43,878 nt of DNA from Desulfocapsa sp. (GTDB taxonomy: Bacteria; Desulfobacterota; Desulfobulbia; Desulfobulbales; Desulfocapsaceae): contig JAESPV010000024.1 of the NCBI GenBank assembly GCA_016765495.1, positions 2,609 through 46,486 on the forward strand, given 5' to 3'. The notes below the pieces were generated by a model, which worked only from the letters and a program-made list of their open reading frames with translations, was not told where the DNA came from and made no database searches. Made by a program: the position numbers and the translations under genes. Of this stretch, positions 7,276 to 16,630 are shown piece by piece; the first letter of the stretch is position 1, and each line of letters begins with the position of its first letter.

Positions 7276-10200
7276 CTAACGGCCTGCTGTGAAGAGACGG
7301 ACAATTTTTCTGGCATCCCGGATACTAATCCAACCATCACCATCAAGGTCGCATTCGGGAAAGACAGAAGCCGATTGTCGAAGATAAAGTCTGATAACCG
7401 CCAGATCCATCCGATCAACAATTCCGTCATTGTTGAGGTCTCCCGGTGCAAGTTCGGAAAGATTACTGGTATCGATTGAAAAAAGACTCGTGGTGCCGCT
7501 GACCTCATTGGCGACGGCCAGCAAAGGCTCACCGGTGGGGCTATCCAGTGACGAAATAACAGTCAGGCCTTCAGGTCCCAGATCGCCTGCCGTCCCAGCT
7601 TCTGTATCTCCGCTGAAATCACGATTATTTATATACTGAACAAAAGCAGGTTCCATCGGATTACTTACATCAAATACCATAACTCCACCGATACGTTCAA
7701 GTCCGATAAAGGCAAAATGACGACCATGGATGATAGCATGGGCAATACCTTCCGGTTCCGCACCTTTGTTGTCGCTACGTGTATCCATTGAATCATTGTC
7801 ATCATCCTTACTGTTGAAATCTTCAGGATAAACAGCTGCAGTAATTTTTCCGAGAAGATCCCCGCTGTCATATACCTGTTCCAGGCCATGTGCATTTTGC
7901 CGGTAGATGGAAAATGAACGCCCACCAAAGCTGAACAATTTGTTGTAGAGGCCATCTCCATCGGGATCACCCATGGTTGTTGTTACCTGCAGGCGTCCAA
8001 GTTGCTTTTTATCCTGAATAGCATCAGCATCAGGAAAGGCCAGGGGATCAAGATGTAATTTGGAAACCCGCTTTTCCTCTTCAAAACCGTCATAGTCCCT
8101 GGCATCACCTTCGTTAGCTGTAATAATGTAGTGTTCTCCGTCGACAACAAAGCTTGTCAATGAGTCAGGCTGGTACATGCCGTAAAGATTGTCCCAGGTG
8201 CTGAAATGGATTTCCTTATCTTCGTCAGATGCATCAAGGCCATTTCCTTCAGCGCCGTGATCCTTGTATCCAAGAGGCATTATTTCGGTAATTTGATTGC
8301 TTTTCAGATCCAGTCTGGCAACAGCGTTGTTTTCCTGTAAACTGATCCAGGCTGTTTTTGAGTCGGGCGAAACAGTTATGTATTCTGGCTCAAGATCCAT
8401 GGCTACTGTGGCTCCAGGGCCAAAGATGCGCACCCCTTCCTCTTGAAGCCGCAGGATCTCAGGATTGAAATGAGTGAAATCGGCAGTACGAACCCTGGCT
8501 CTCTCCACTCCTCTACTGATATCAATAATAGAAACAGAACCCTCGGGATCCACAGTGTAGTCATCATTAGGCTCACCCTCATTGGCAACCAGTACTTTAC
8601 GACCGTCCGGTGTGAATACAAGCATATCAGGCAATGATCCTACTTCAACATCATTGAGATAAGACCCATCAGTGGAAAAGAAAACCACAGTCCCTGGAGA
8701 TTGTTTGTTGTCAGCTTCCACCGCTACAGCCACCACACTGTCTTTTACTGCCACACTGTTGGGTGCAGCACCGTAGCTTGCGAGATCAATGCTTGAAATG
8801 ATAAAAATATTTTCAGGATCACTCATGTCAAGAACATCGATGCTGTTATCGTTCCCGTTCACGACAAAGAGCTGTTGGGTCACTGGATCATGGGCAACGA
8901 TTTCTGCAGCTCCTCCATCAAAAATATTGGTGGAATAGGTGGAAAGATGACTAAGAGCAATGGAGGCATAGGGCGGTGTGAGAGGAGCGGGTAAGGCGGC
9001 CTCTTTAGGGGGTGAGGCAGTTTCTGTCTGCTGCAAATCAGTGGAACCATCTGCTACAAACCAGGCAGCACCAAAATTTTCAACGGAAGATTGCTCAAGA
9101 AGTGTATCGGTGTAGTAGTATTCCGCTTGAATTTTATGCTGGCTGAAATCCACCAGCATATAGCCATGCTGGTCAATATTCATATATTTCATGTGAGGAT
9201 TGTACTGTCCGGCGGCCTGTTCCAGTTGGAGAGTGATGGGATGACGTTCCGGAAGATTCATGGCCAGAGGATTAATGACTGTTCCGTCCGGAAGAGTGAA
9301 TTCCTCCTGTTCATTAAAGTTTGCCGTGGTAACACTGGGAGTGGTGAATTCAAAGCCCACGGCACCCATCCCGGTTTCACCGTATTGCTGATAACTGTTC
9401 AGCGGAACGAGATTCGAGGCAAAAGCGGTATGGTAATCACCGGAAATTGAGCCAAAATTACTGATTCCTGATTGTGCGATTGTGGCAAACAGAGTCTCTC
9501 GTTCCACAGGATAGCCATCCCAGGAATCCATATTCCCGTATTGGTCTGTCATAAAAAGCTGGCTCATCATAACACTTGAGCCGACAATCTTCCATTTGGC
9601 CGTAGAGTTCGTAAGGCCACTCACCAACCAATTGAACTGTTCCTCTCCCAGAAGGGATCTACTGGGATCATAGAGTTCAGCTTCATCAATCTCTCCGGTT
9701 GCACCTTTGCCCCGAAGCTGCTCATCACGACCGACAATACGGGATTCGGTCATAAACAGATCAAGGAGATTCCCATAAGAAAGGCTGCGATAAATATTTC
9801 TGTCCTCAGGGCTATCCATTCGGACTGGCATCCATTCGCTGTATGCCTGTACGGATGCCGCAAGCCGTTCGTCCCAATCACCCTCGGTTTCAGGGGTGTG
9901 ATTTTCAGCACCGTTCACCCAACTGTCATTGGCATGTTCATGGTCATCCCATTGGGCAATCACCGGCAGCTGCTGATGCAGTCTCCTCAGGTCACTGTCA
10001 AGTCGATATTGGGAAAATCGCTGTCGATAATCATCAAGCTCAAGAAGTTCTTTGTCAGGGAAATGATCGCGTCCTTGCAAATCAGGATGAGCATAGTGGC
10101 CGGATTCATATTCATAGAAATAATCACCGGTGTGAATAAAGGCATCAAGATCATTGCGTTTGGCAAGGTTCGCGTAGCTGTTAAACCTGCCCCATTGATA

Positions 10201-10662
10201 GTTGGAGCCGGTGACCACTCCGAGCCTCACCCTGTCGGTCTCTCCAACAGGTGTTGTTTTTGTTCGGCCGGTAAGTGAATTTGCCCCTGAGGATGAAAAA
10301 CCGTAATAATAAATGGTGCCCGGCTCCAGGCCATCCACATCAATCTTCACAGTGTAGTCCTTATCGGAATCAGTTACGTAACTGCCGGACTGAACAATGT
10401 TAATAAGGTAGGGATCAGTGGACACTTTCCAGTTGACCTCAACCGGATCCTGGCTTTGTGGTGTTACCCTGGTCCAGATTATAACACGGTCGGATAATGG
10501 GTCTCCCGAAGCAACGCCGTGGTAAAATGGTTGAAGGCTCTCGTCATAGAACATGCCAAAACGAGTATCCGCTAATGCTGCAGGTATAACTGCATTGGCT
10601 GATGTCGTAGAAACAGCAACGAGCAGGGTCAAAACGCTCGCAACAACATATTTCTTTTTCAT
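7276..10662 (-). CDS. secreted PhoD-like phosphatase fused to choice-of-anchor I-type domain and dockerin
   Basis: A 1128-residue exported phosphoesterase. Order: signal peptide (1-24, ending SANA), PhoD N-terminal domain (about 40-140, FYHGVASGDPLSDRVIIWTR), PhoD catalytic domain (about 145-540) with HTGDYFYEYE, QWDDHEHAND and SGDYHTAF metal-site motifs, then a long repeat-rich region (about 566-1060, VVNGNDNSIDVLD, VANEGEPNDDY, ITANEGDARDY) typical of the choice-of-anchor I/propeller region in some bacterial alkaline phosphatases. A type I dockerin closes the protein (about 1072-1128), with two calcium loops, DLNNDGIVDRMD and DLDGDGWISIRD. PhoD enzymes cleave phosphodiesters and phosphomonoesters. 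The dockerin should bind a cohesin; the only one in the window is at 15978-16598. Divergent from the other phosphatase genes. Confidence 0.9.
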   Translation of the reverse strand: MKKKYVVASVLTLLVAVSTTSANAVIPAALADTRFGMFYDESLQPFYHGVASGDPLSDRVIIWTRVTPQSQDPVEVNWKVSTDPYLINIVQSGSYVTDSDKDYTVKIDVDGLEPGTIYYYGFSSSGANSLTGRTKTTPVGETDRVRLGVVTGSNYQWGRFNSYANLAKRNDLDAFIHTGDYFYEYESGHYAHPDLQGRDHFPDKELLELDDYRQRFSQYRLDSDLRRLHQQLPVIAQWDDHEHANDSWVNGAENHTPETEGDWDERLAASVQAYSEWMPVRMDSPEDRNIYRSLSYGNLLDLFMTESRIVGRDEQLRGKGATGEIDEAELYDPSRSLLGEEQFNWLVSGLTNSTAKWKIVGSSVMMSQLFMTDQYGNMDSWDGYPVERETLFATIAQSGISNFGSISGDYHTAFASNLVPLNSYQQYGETGMGAVGFEFTTPSVTTANFNEQEEFTLPDGTVINPLAMNLPERHPITLQLEQAAGQYNPHMKYMNIDQHGYMLVDFSQHKIQAEYYYTDTLLEQSSVENFGAAWFVADGSTDLQQTETASPPKEAALPAPLTPPYASIALSHLSTYSTNIFDGGAAEIVAHDPVTQQLFVVNGNDNSIDVLDMSDPENIFIISSIDLASYGAAPNSVAVKDSVVAVAVEADNKQSPGTVVFFSTDGSYLNDVEVGSLPDMLVFTPDGRKVLVANEGEPNDDYTVDPEGSVSIIDISRGVERARVRTADFTHFNPEILRLQEEGVRIFGPGATVAMDLEPEYITVSPDSKTAWISLQENNAVARLDLKSNQITEIMPLGYKDHGAEGNGLDASDEDKEIHFSTWDNLYGMYQPDSLTSFVVDGEHYIITANEGDARDYDGFEEEKRVSKLHLDPLAFPDADAIQDKKQLGRLQVTTTMGDPDGDGLYNKLFSFGGRSFSIYRQNAHGLEQVYDSGDLLGKITAAVYPEDFNSKDDDNDSMDTRSDNKGAEPEGIAHAIIHGRHFAFIGLERIGGVMVFDVSNPMEPAFVQYINNRDFSGDTEAGTAGDLGPEGLTVISSLDSPTGEPLLAVANEVSGTTSLFSIDTSNLSELAPGDLNNDGIVDRMDLAVIRLYLRQSASVFPECDLDGDGWISIRDARKIVRLFTAGR

Positions 10663-10705
10663 GGTATTTCTCTTGTAAGGGTTTGTTAAGTGGAGGTTTT
10701 TTACG

Positions 10706-10726
10706 CTGATGAATTGTTTTCATCAG
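10706..10726. promoter_or_regulatory. inverted repeat upstream of the PhoD-like gene
   Basis: CTGATGAA and TTCATCAG, separated by five bases, form a perfect 8-bp dyad about 45 bp before the minus-strand start codon. It may be an operator or a leader hairpin of that gene. Confidence 0.35.
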
Positions 10727-10755
10727 TATCCATCTTTTTTCGTATAAAGCGAGTA

Positions 10756-10772
10756 CTGTCATAGCTTGACAT
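10756..10772. promoter_or_regulatory. weak Pho-box-like / dyad element
   Basis: CTGTCAT (10756-10762) is a perfect half of the PhoB consensus and is followed by TTGACAT (10766-10772), a 5/7 match. The repeat period is 10 rather than 11, and the same bases form a TGTCA/TGACA dyad. A phosphate-responsive site is attractive beside phosphatase genes but poorly supported. Confidence 0.2.
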
Positions 10773-10912
10773 TAGCGATGTATTAAAAATGAAAAATATT
10801 AGTGTGAGGTTTGTTTTTGGTTTTAATAGTGTTTTTGAGGGTAGGCTTGAGGCTCTTTGCTGCATTTTAAATGTTTTTATGTTCCTTTTTTCGAAAATTC
10901 CCTTTTCAAGCG

Positions 10913-10937
10913 AATGTGATCTGAATTGCATCACATT
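10913..10937. promoter_or_regulatory. inverted repeat, CRP/FNR-family-like operator candidate
   Basis: AATGTGAT (10913-10920) and ATCACATT (10930-10937) form a perfect 8-bp dyad with a 9-base spacer, between the divergent phosphatase genes. The half-site TGTGA resembles CRP half-sites, but the spacing is wider than in classical CRP sites. It could bind a regulator that serves both directions. Confidence 0.4.
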
Positions 10938-11044
10938 GTCCAATAATGTTTTCCTAACCATTGTTTAATAAAGCGCATAGCAACTTTTAATATCTCTCTA
11001 ACTTCTCCTGAATTAATTTACGCTAAATAGAACATCGTTAACTA

Positions 11045-11120
11045 TTTCTGGGAAATGCCAAACTCATCGTAAGGTGGGGACGGAAAGCCACGGATCCTTG
11101 TGAGAGGATAGCCGGGTTGC
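11045..11120 (+). ncRNA. cyclic-di-GMP-I (GEMM-I) riboswitch aptamer
   Basis: The GEMM-I landmarks occur in order: AAATGCCAAAC, a 6-bp stem CTCATC/GGTGGG (11063-11068 and 11073-11078) capped by a GTAA tetraloop, the core GACGGAAAGCC (11079-11089), a second stem ATCCT/AGGAT (11094-11098 and 11105-11109), and the terminal AGCCGGGTTGC. Relative to the Vibrio Vc2 aptamer the G21-C46 pair is C-G here (11058 and 11083), a compensatory change. The ligand-contacting G20 is kept (11057), which favours c-di-GMP over the cGAMP variant, and the equivalent of C92 is present (11120). It lies 94 nt before the phosphatase operon start. The lower P1 stem is not clear by eye. Confidence 0.85.
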
Positions 11121-11145
11121 AAACTTGCAACCCGGCTTTTTTTTT
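11110..11145 (+). terminator. riboswitch-controlled intrinsic terminator
   Basis: AGCCGGGTTGC (11110-11120) pairs with GCAACCCGGCT (11127-11137), followed by nine T residues (11137-11145). The 5' arm is also the last strand of the c-di-GMP aptamer, so the two folds exclude each other. Ligand binding should block the terminator and turn the downstream genes on. Confidence 0.85.
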
Positions 11146-11213
11146 CGTGAAGGCAGAGGGGACCAGGAATCATTGAAGAGGTTCACACAAAAGAGCCCTA
11201 CAGGAGAAGAGAC

Positions 11214-14200
11214 ATGAAGAACAAGCAAAATTTTGTCAGGAAAGCCATTTTTCTGACTGCTGCCGGTTTTTTTCTCACCGGCGGTACACAGAGTGCTCTG
11301 GCGGAGGCGGACAAGTATCGCCTTGTCTGGAATCACGATCCGGCAACCACCATGACTATTGGTTGGAGCCAAAGCAGTACCAACACCCATTATCTTCGTT
11401 ACGGAGAAACGGAAGTTCCAGCAACGTGGGTAAAAGCCGATGTCGGCACTGTTACAGATTACACCAATGATGTACGTGGTTCTTCCAGTATTCTAACCAG
11501 TTACTTTGTAGATCTTGAAGGATTGACTCCTGGTACTGCCTATTATTTCCAGGTCTGCGAGGAAGGAGGCGCGTGTGGAGATTCGAGTTGGTTCAAAACC
11601 GCCCCGGACACCCCGCAACCCTTTACTTTTATTGCCGGTGGCGATTCACGCACCAACGAAGTGCCCCGTCGTGAAGGAAATATTCTGGTCTCAAAGCTCA
11701 GACCGCTCTTTATTGCCCATGGAGGTGATTATCTGGACGATGGAACCTATGACGAGTGGGTACAGTGGCTGGATGAATGGCAGTTGACCCGCAGTTCTGA
11801 CGGTCGTATGTATCCTGTTATTCCTGCCCATGGAAACCATGAAAATGATGTCATCAACATGGTTTCTCTTATTTTTAACACACCCAACATGTATGCCTAT
11901 AGCGCATTCTCCATTGGTGGAGATTTGTTCCGTCTATACACACTGAACACAGAAATTGAACCCGGTGTGGGATACAGTGCTTTTAGTGGACAGGATGATA
12001 GCGCCTGGAACGAGCAAACCAACTGGCTGGCCACAGACCTTAGCATAAATGCAGCCAGCAGTACCTGGGTAGCTGCCAGTTATCATCGTCCTCTGCGACC
12101 ACATCAGAGTGGTAAAGCTGAGGGGATTGACCGCTACAGTGAATGGACACCTCTTTTTGACCAGTACCGGTTTGATCTTGCAATTGAGTGTGATTCACAT
12201 CTTGCCAAATACACCTATCCTGTTCGACCGAGTAGTGGTCCTGGCAGTTTTGAGGGATTTATTCGAGATGATACAAATGGCACTGCCTACATTGGTGAGG
12301 GATCATGGGGAGCGCCTCATCGTAAAAATGACGATGACAAACCCTGGACCCTTGCTTCTGATTCTTTCTGGCAATTTAATCTCATTCAGGTTGACAGCAG
12401 CAACATCCATGTTCGTAAGGTGAAATTTGGCTCTTCCGATGCACCTTATAACTCTTCTGGAGTTCCCGAGTTAACGCAGGCACAACAGGATGCCAACGCT
12501 TTTGCCATGCCAACAGGACTTGATCTCTGGCAGCCCCTGGCAGGAGAAGTATTCACTCTGCCGTTCACCGGTGCCGAAGTGGAAAATGTTCGGCTGATAT
12601 CAACGAATGCAAGTTGGAATTATCTTGACAACGGCCAGGAACCAGCGGCTGCTTGGAAAACAGCTTCTTTTGACGATTCCAGCTGGCAAAGTGGTAATGG
12701 ACAGCTTGGTTACGGAGATGGTGATGAAACCACCGTTATTTCTTTTGGCAGCGATGAAAACGATAAGCATATCACTTCCTACTTCCGTAAAGATTTCACA
12801 GTTACGGATCCCGACTCTGTGATCCGACTCACTCTAAGACTTCTGCGTGATGATGGTGCCGTTATCTACATTAACGGTGTAGAGGCGAGCCGTTCTAATA
12901 TGCCCGAAGGAGCCATTGGTTCTTCCACCCCTGCCCATGCAGCCATAGGCGGATCAGCGGAAGATAAGTATAATGCAATTGGAATTGACCCGGATCTTCT
13001 GGTGGCCGGAAACAATGTGATCGCAGTTGAAGTCCATCAAGCCGGTCCTACCAGTTCTGACGTAAGCTTTGATCTTGATCTCAGCGCGACTCAGTCACTG
13101 GTTTCCGGAGCAACCCCTGCAGCACCTTCCAACCTTGTTGCAACTCCACTTGGAGCAAACGATATTGAGCTTGCCTGGGATGACAACGCAACAAATGAAA
13201 CCAAGTATGAATTACAGAGAAAAATCGGCGGGGGTATATGGCAAATTCTGGAAACACAACTTGCTGCTGATAGTGACCACTATACGAACAACCTTCTTGT
13301 AGAGGGGGAGGAGTATTCCTATAGAGTTCGTGCGTATAATGCTTCCGGCAGGTCAGCGTATTCCAACGAGGTGGCAGTTAGCACCCTCTTCAACCCTGTT
13401 TCAGCCATTGCAGGGTATAGCTGGGATTTTGAGGACAACAACTTTGGTTCTCTCTCCACTGTCAATATAAGCAGTGATCACAACTGGCAGGTCTCAGAGT
13501 ACCAGGGACAGCACTTTGCCAGGATGAACGGCTATGGAGCAGATGAAGCCTCTGACGACTGGCTGATCACTCCGGCTCTTCCGCTTTCTTATTTTACTGA
13601 TACATCCATCTCCTTTGATTCATCATATAATTATAATGGTCCAGAGTTAGAGATATATGTATCTACTGACTATGATCCTGACAGTGGCGTTGGCTTATGG
13701 ACACAACTGCAGTCAGGTATTGATTTTCAGTTACCTCAGACTGGCAGCTACACCTCCGTCGGATCCGGTGATATTGATCTTAGCCCTTACAGCTCCGATC
13801 AGACCTATTTTGGAGTACGGTATGTGTCAACCGGCACTGGAGGAGGCGATGGGCGAATCTGGATAGTCGATAATATCATCCTTCGCGGTACCCCTGTCCG
13901 GCTCCTTGAGATAGAGACTTTTGACGGTGCACTTGGCTCCTGGTCAAGCTACAGCCGAAGTTCCACCGCCGACTGGCATAATGAGACCAGAGGGGATCAA
14001 CAGGGAGCTTTCAATAGTGGTTACGGCGCAGATGCAGCAAGCGATGACTGGCTCATTTCTCCTGCCTTCTCCATTGCCGATGGCGATTCTGCCATGCTCC
14101 ACTTCGACTACTATGGAAGATACGGCGGCCCTATGCTGGAAGTGTATATCTCCCCCGATTACTCAGGTGTTGGTGATCCTCTGGCAGATAATGTTACCTG

Positions 14201-15935
14201 GCAGCCGTTAGCCGTACCACTGAACGCAGCTATTAATGATACATGGGAAAATATTGCAGGGTACGACATTTCACCCTTTAGCGGCAGTTCCGTACACATT
14301 GCTTTTCGCTACCTGTCAACCGGAACCGGTCCAGGTGATGGCAGGCGATGGGGGGTGGATAATATCGGTGTCAGCTTGATGCCTCCACAACCTCTTGCCA
14401 TAGGGATCAATATCACCCCTAATGAGGAGTTCTTTACCACCGCTGAAGCAATTTCTTTTCTCTCGAACATTAGTGGCGGAGACGCTCCCTACAGCTATTT
14501 ATGGGATTTCGGTAATGGCGACTCTTCTTCGGATGCTGAACCAGTATATATGTATCCTGCAGCAGGGGATTATGCTGTAACTCTCATTGTTGAGGACGCA
14601 AGCGGTGAGTACAAAGAGAAAACGTTCGATGTAAGTATAGTTGAAGCAACTGAAAACCCGGTTCCTGAAAAAATCGGTGATTTGCGTGTGGCTACATTTA
14701 ATATACTTATGGCCTGGGGCGAACACGCTCAAGGACGATTGATAGCAAACCTGGCCACCCCTGATTGGAACCAAGCACAAAAGGTTGCTGAGATCATTCA
14801 GCAGGTTAATCCCGATGTAATTCTGTTGAACGAATTTGATTATGATGCAGAGGGTGCAGCTCTTGCCAATTTTCAGGAAAACTATCTCGGTGTAAGTCAA
14901 AATGGTGCTGCAACGGTGCGTTATCCATACACCTTTGTTGCCCCGTCAAATACAGGTATTCCATCCGGCGTTGACTTTAATGGCGATGGTGACACCACAG
15001 ACCCTGAGGATGCCTTCGGCTATGGCTGGTATCCCGGCGCGTATGGCATGGTTGTGCTCTCAAAGTACCCCATTGCGGAAGAGTCAGTTCGTACTTTCCA
15101 GAAATTCCTCTGGAAGGATATGCCAAACAATCTGTTACCTCTAACCTATTACAGTGAAGAGGCTCAGAATGTGTTTCGGCTTTCCTCAAAAAGTCATTGG
15201 GATGTCCCCGTGGAAGTAAATGGTCGCCTGGTACATATCCTGGGCAGTCATCCAACCCCGCCTGTTTTTGATGGGCCGGAGGATCGAAACGGTCGCCGAA
15301 ACCATGATGAAATCCGCTTCTGGGCCGATTATGTCAGTTCTGCAGACGGCAACTACATCTACGACGATCAAGGGATTCGGGGTGGACTGAGCGCAGAATC
15401 TTCTTTTGTTATCATGGGAGATCAGAACGCAGATCCTGATGAGGGTGATTCCACAGGAAATGCAATCCTGCAGCTGCTCGAGCATACCAGAATCAACACG
15501 ATGATAGTTCCGGAAAGTGAGGGGAGCCTGGCTGCAACCGGTGATACTGACGATACGGCATCCTGGGGGCTTCGTGCTGACTATGTTCTGCCGTCCGTAG
15601 ATGGATTGGTTCCGCAGCAGGGGCAGGTGTTCTGGCCCACCCGTACCGATGTTAATTATCATTTGGTGAAGAATGATATCAGCTCCGATCATCGTCTGGT
15701 CTGGCTGGATCTTTCAGTGGAGCCACAGGGACTTCAGGGAGACCTGGATAATGATGGTGATGTGGATCGACATGACCTGAGGCGCCTCAGAGGTCGCATC
15801 GGGCAATCGGCAGAAGACTTTCCTGGTTATGACCTTGATAATGATGGTCAAATCACCATTCGCGATGCGCGTAAGGCAGTGACCATGTGTACCAGACCAA
15901 GATGTGCAACAGAGCAAAATAGGCAACCCCGTTAA
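11214..15935 (+). CDS. giant secreted purple-acid-phosphatase-like / EEP fusion with dockerin
   Basis: A 1573-residue exported multidomain protein. Order: signal peptide (1-30); purple-acid-phosphatase N-terminal domain (about 33-125); calcineurin-like phosphoesterase (about 128-390) with AGGDSR, HGGDYLDDG, PAHGNHEND, SYHRPLR and CDSHLAKY; a jellyroll-like module (about 452-630); fibronectin III (about 634-725); two similar choice-of-anchor J/MAM-like modules (about 735-895 and 900-1055); a PKD domain (about 1062-1145, YLWDFGNGDSS); an endonuclease/exonuclease/phosphatase domain (about 1155-1500) with VATFNIL, NEFD, GSHPTPP, MGDQNADP and SSDHRLV; and a type I dockerin (about 1504-1563). The family could hydrolyse nucleic acids or phosphoesters; the substrate is not shown. 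First gene after the c-di-GMP riboswitch. Confidence 0.9.
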   Translation: MKNKQNFVRKAIFLTAAGFFLTGGTQSALAEADKYRLVWNHDPATTMTIGWSQSSTNTHYLRYGETEVPATWVKADVGTVTDYTNDVRGSSSILTSYFVDLEGLTPGTAYYFQVCEEGGACGDSSWFKTAPDTPQPFTFIAGGDSRTNEVPRREGNILVSKLRPLFIAHGGDYLDDGTYDEWVQWLDEWQLTRSSDGRMYPVIPAHGNHENDVINMVSLIFNTPNMYAYSAFSIGGDLFRLYTLNTEIEPGVGYSAFSGQDDSAWNEQTNWLATDLSINAASSTWVAASYHRPLRPHQSGKAEGIDRYSEWTPLFDQYRFDLAIECDSHLAKYTYPVRPSSGPGSFEGFIRDDTNGTAYIGEGSWGAPHRKNDDDKPWTLASDSFWQFNLIQVDSSNIHVRKVKFGSSDAPYNSSGVPELTQAQQDANAFAMPTGLDLWQPLAGEVFTLPFTGAEVENVRLISTNASWNYLDNGQEPAAAWKTASFDDSSWQSGNGQLGYGDGDETTVISFGSDENDKHITSYFRKDFTVTDPDSVIRLTLRLLRDDGAVIYINGVEASRSNMPEGAIGSSTPAHAAIGGSAEDKYNAIGIDPDLLVAGNNVIAVEVHQAGPTSSDVSFDLDLSATQSLVSGATPAAPSNLVATPLGANDIELAWDDNATNETKYELQRKIGGGIWQILETQLAADSDHYTNNLLVEGEEYSYRVRAYNASGRSAYSNEVAVSTLFNPVSAIAGYSWDFEDNNFGSLSTVNISSDHNWQVSEYQGQHFARMNGYGADEASDDWLITPALPLSYFTDTSISFDSSYNYNGPELEIYVSTDYDPDSGVGLWTQLQSGIDFQLPQTGSYTSVGSGDIDLSPYSSDQTYFGVRYVSTGTGGGDGRIWIVDNIILRGTPVRLLEIETFDGALGSWSSYSRSSTADWHNETRGDQQGAFNSGYGADAASDDWLISPAFSIADGDSAMLHFDYYGRYGGPMLEVYISPDYSGVGDPLADNVTWQPLAVPLNAAINDTWENIAGYDISPFSGSSVHIAFRYLSTGTGPGDGRRWGVDNIGVSLMPPQPLAIGINITPNEEFFTTAEAISFLSNISGGDAPYSYLWDFGNGDSSSDAEPVYMYPAAGDYAVTLIVEDASGEYKEKTFDVSIVEATENPVPEKIGDLRVATFNILMAWGEHAQGRLIANLATPDWNQAQKVAEIIQQVNPDVILLNEFDYDAEGAALANFQENYLGVSQNGAATVRYPYTFVAPSNTGIPSGVDFNGDGDTTDPEDAFGYGWYPGAYGMVVLSKYPIAEESVRTFQKFLWKDMPNNLLPLTYYSEEAQNVFRLSSKSHWDVPVEVNGRLVHILGSHPTPPVFDGPEDRNGRRNHDEIRFWADYVSSADGNYIYDDQGIRGGLSAESSFVIMGDQNADPDEGDSTGNAILQLLEHTRINTMIVPESEGSLAATGDTDDTASWGLRADYVLPSVDGLVPQQGQVFWPTRTDVNYHLVKNDISSDHRLVWLDLSVEPQGLQGDLDNDGDVDRHDLRRLRGRIGQSAEDFPGYDLDNDGQITIRDARKAVTMCTRPRCATEQNRQPR

Positions 15936-15977
15936 ATTATAAGAAGTATCATTAATCCCAAAATGGAGAATAAGAAA

Positions 15978-16598
15978 ATGCAAAAAACAATAAATAAAAC
16001 ACTGGCACTCTGCGCTGTAGGTTTCGTAATCGGTGGCTTTGCTGCAACAAATAGTGAAGCCGCAGCTTTTCTACAGTTTGACCCTACGCTCAATGAGGTA
16101 ACTGTGGGCGAAATGTTTGAAGTAGACGTACGCTATAACTTCTTCGATGCTGGATACGGGGCTCAAGATCTGGCAGCTTTTGACATTGATGTCACCTTTG
16201 ATACAGGTATGCTTAGTTTCAACAGTTACAGCCTGACAGATAATCTTGGATCGCTTAGTGCTGGTGATGCTGATGATTGGAGTTACGGTCATGATGGCCA
16301 TGGAACCGTTAACTTGGCCGAGTTGTCTTATCTCTATGATTTTTCTTTTCAATCCGATAACTTCGTCCTGGCAACACTTTCCTTCACCGCTCTGGAGATT
16401 GGTCAATCTTCCCTTGACTTTACTTATATCGATCTGAGTGATTCCTGGGGTGATCCTATTGCTTCTCCCGTATTCGGTGGACCCGCGACCGTATCTGCTG
16501 CACCGGTCCCTGAACCAGCGACAATGGTATTATTCGGAACAGGCCTGCTCGGTTTAATCGCAATGCGTCGTAACCGGAAAAATAATAGCAACGAATAG
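15978..16598 (+). CDS. cohesin-domain PEP-CTERM surface protein
   Basis: Likely surface scaffold. The 206-residue form has a signal peptide (ending around NSEA), one cohesin-like domain (about residues 28-150: FLQFDPTLNEVTVGEMFEVD, AFDIDVTFDTGMLSFNSY, LATLSFTALEIGQSSLDF) and a C-terminal sorting signal: PVPEPAT, a hydrophobic helix (MVLFGTGLLGLIA) and a basic tail RRNRKN. Exosortases cut such signals. Cohesins bind dockerins, and both flanking genes and the divergent one encode dockerins. The ATG at 15978 is preferred over the in-frame ATG at 15963 because GGAG sits 9 nt before it; that ribosome site lies inside the longer reading. Confidence 0.9.
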   Translation: MQKTINKTLALCAVGFVIGGFAATNSEAAAFLQFDPTLNEVTVGEMFEVDVRYNFFDAGYGAQDLAAFDIDVTFDTGMLSFNSYSLTDNLGSLSAGDADDWSYGHDGHGTVNLAELSYLYDFSFQSDNFVLATLSFTALEIGQSSLDFTYIDLSDSWGDPIASPVFGGPATVSAAPVPEPATMVLFGTGLLGLIAMRRNRKNNSNE

Positions 16599-16630
16599 TG
16601 TGATTTTGCATTGATTTGGTAAGTCTAATA

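Noticed and set aside
10756..10772. Functional Pho box
   Set aside because: Only one half matches well and the period is 10 instead of 11, so it is listed only as a weak element.
11045..11120. 3',5'-cGAMP-type GEMM-I variant
   Set aside because: The cGAMP variant typically has A in place of G20; the G is kept here, so c-di-GMP is the better ligand.
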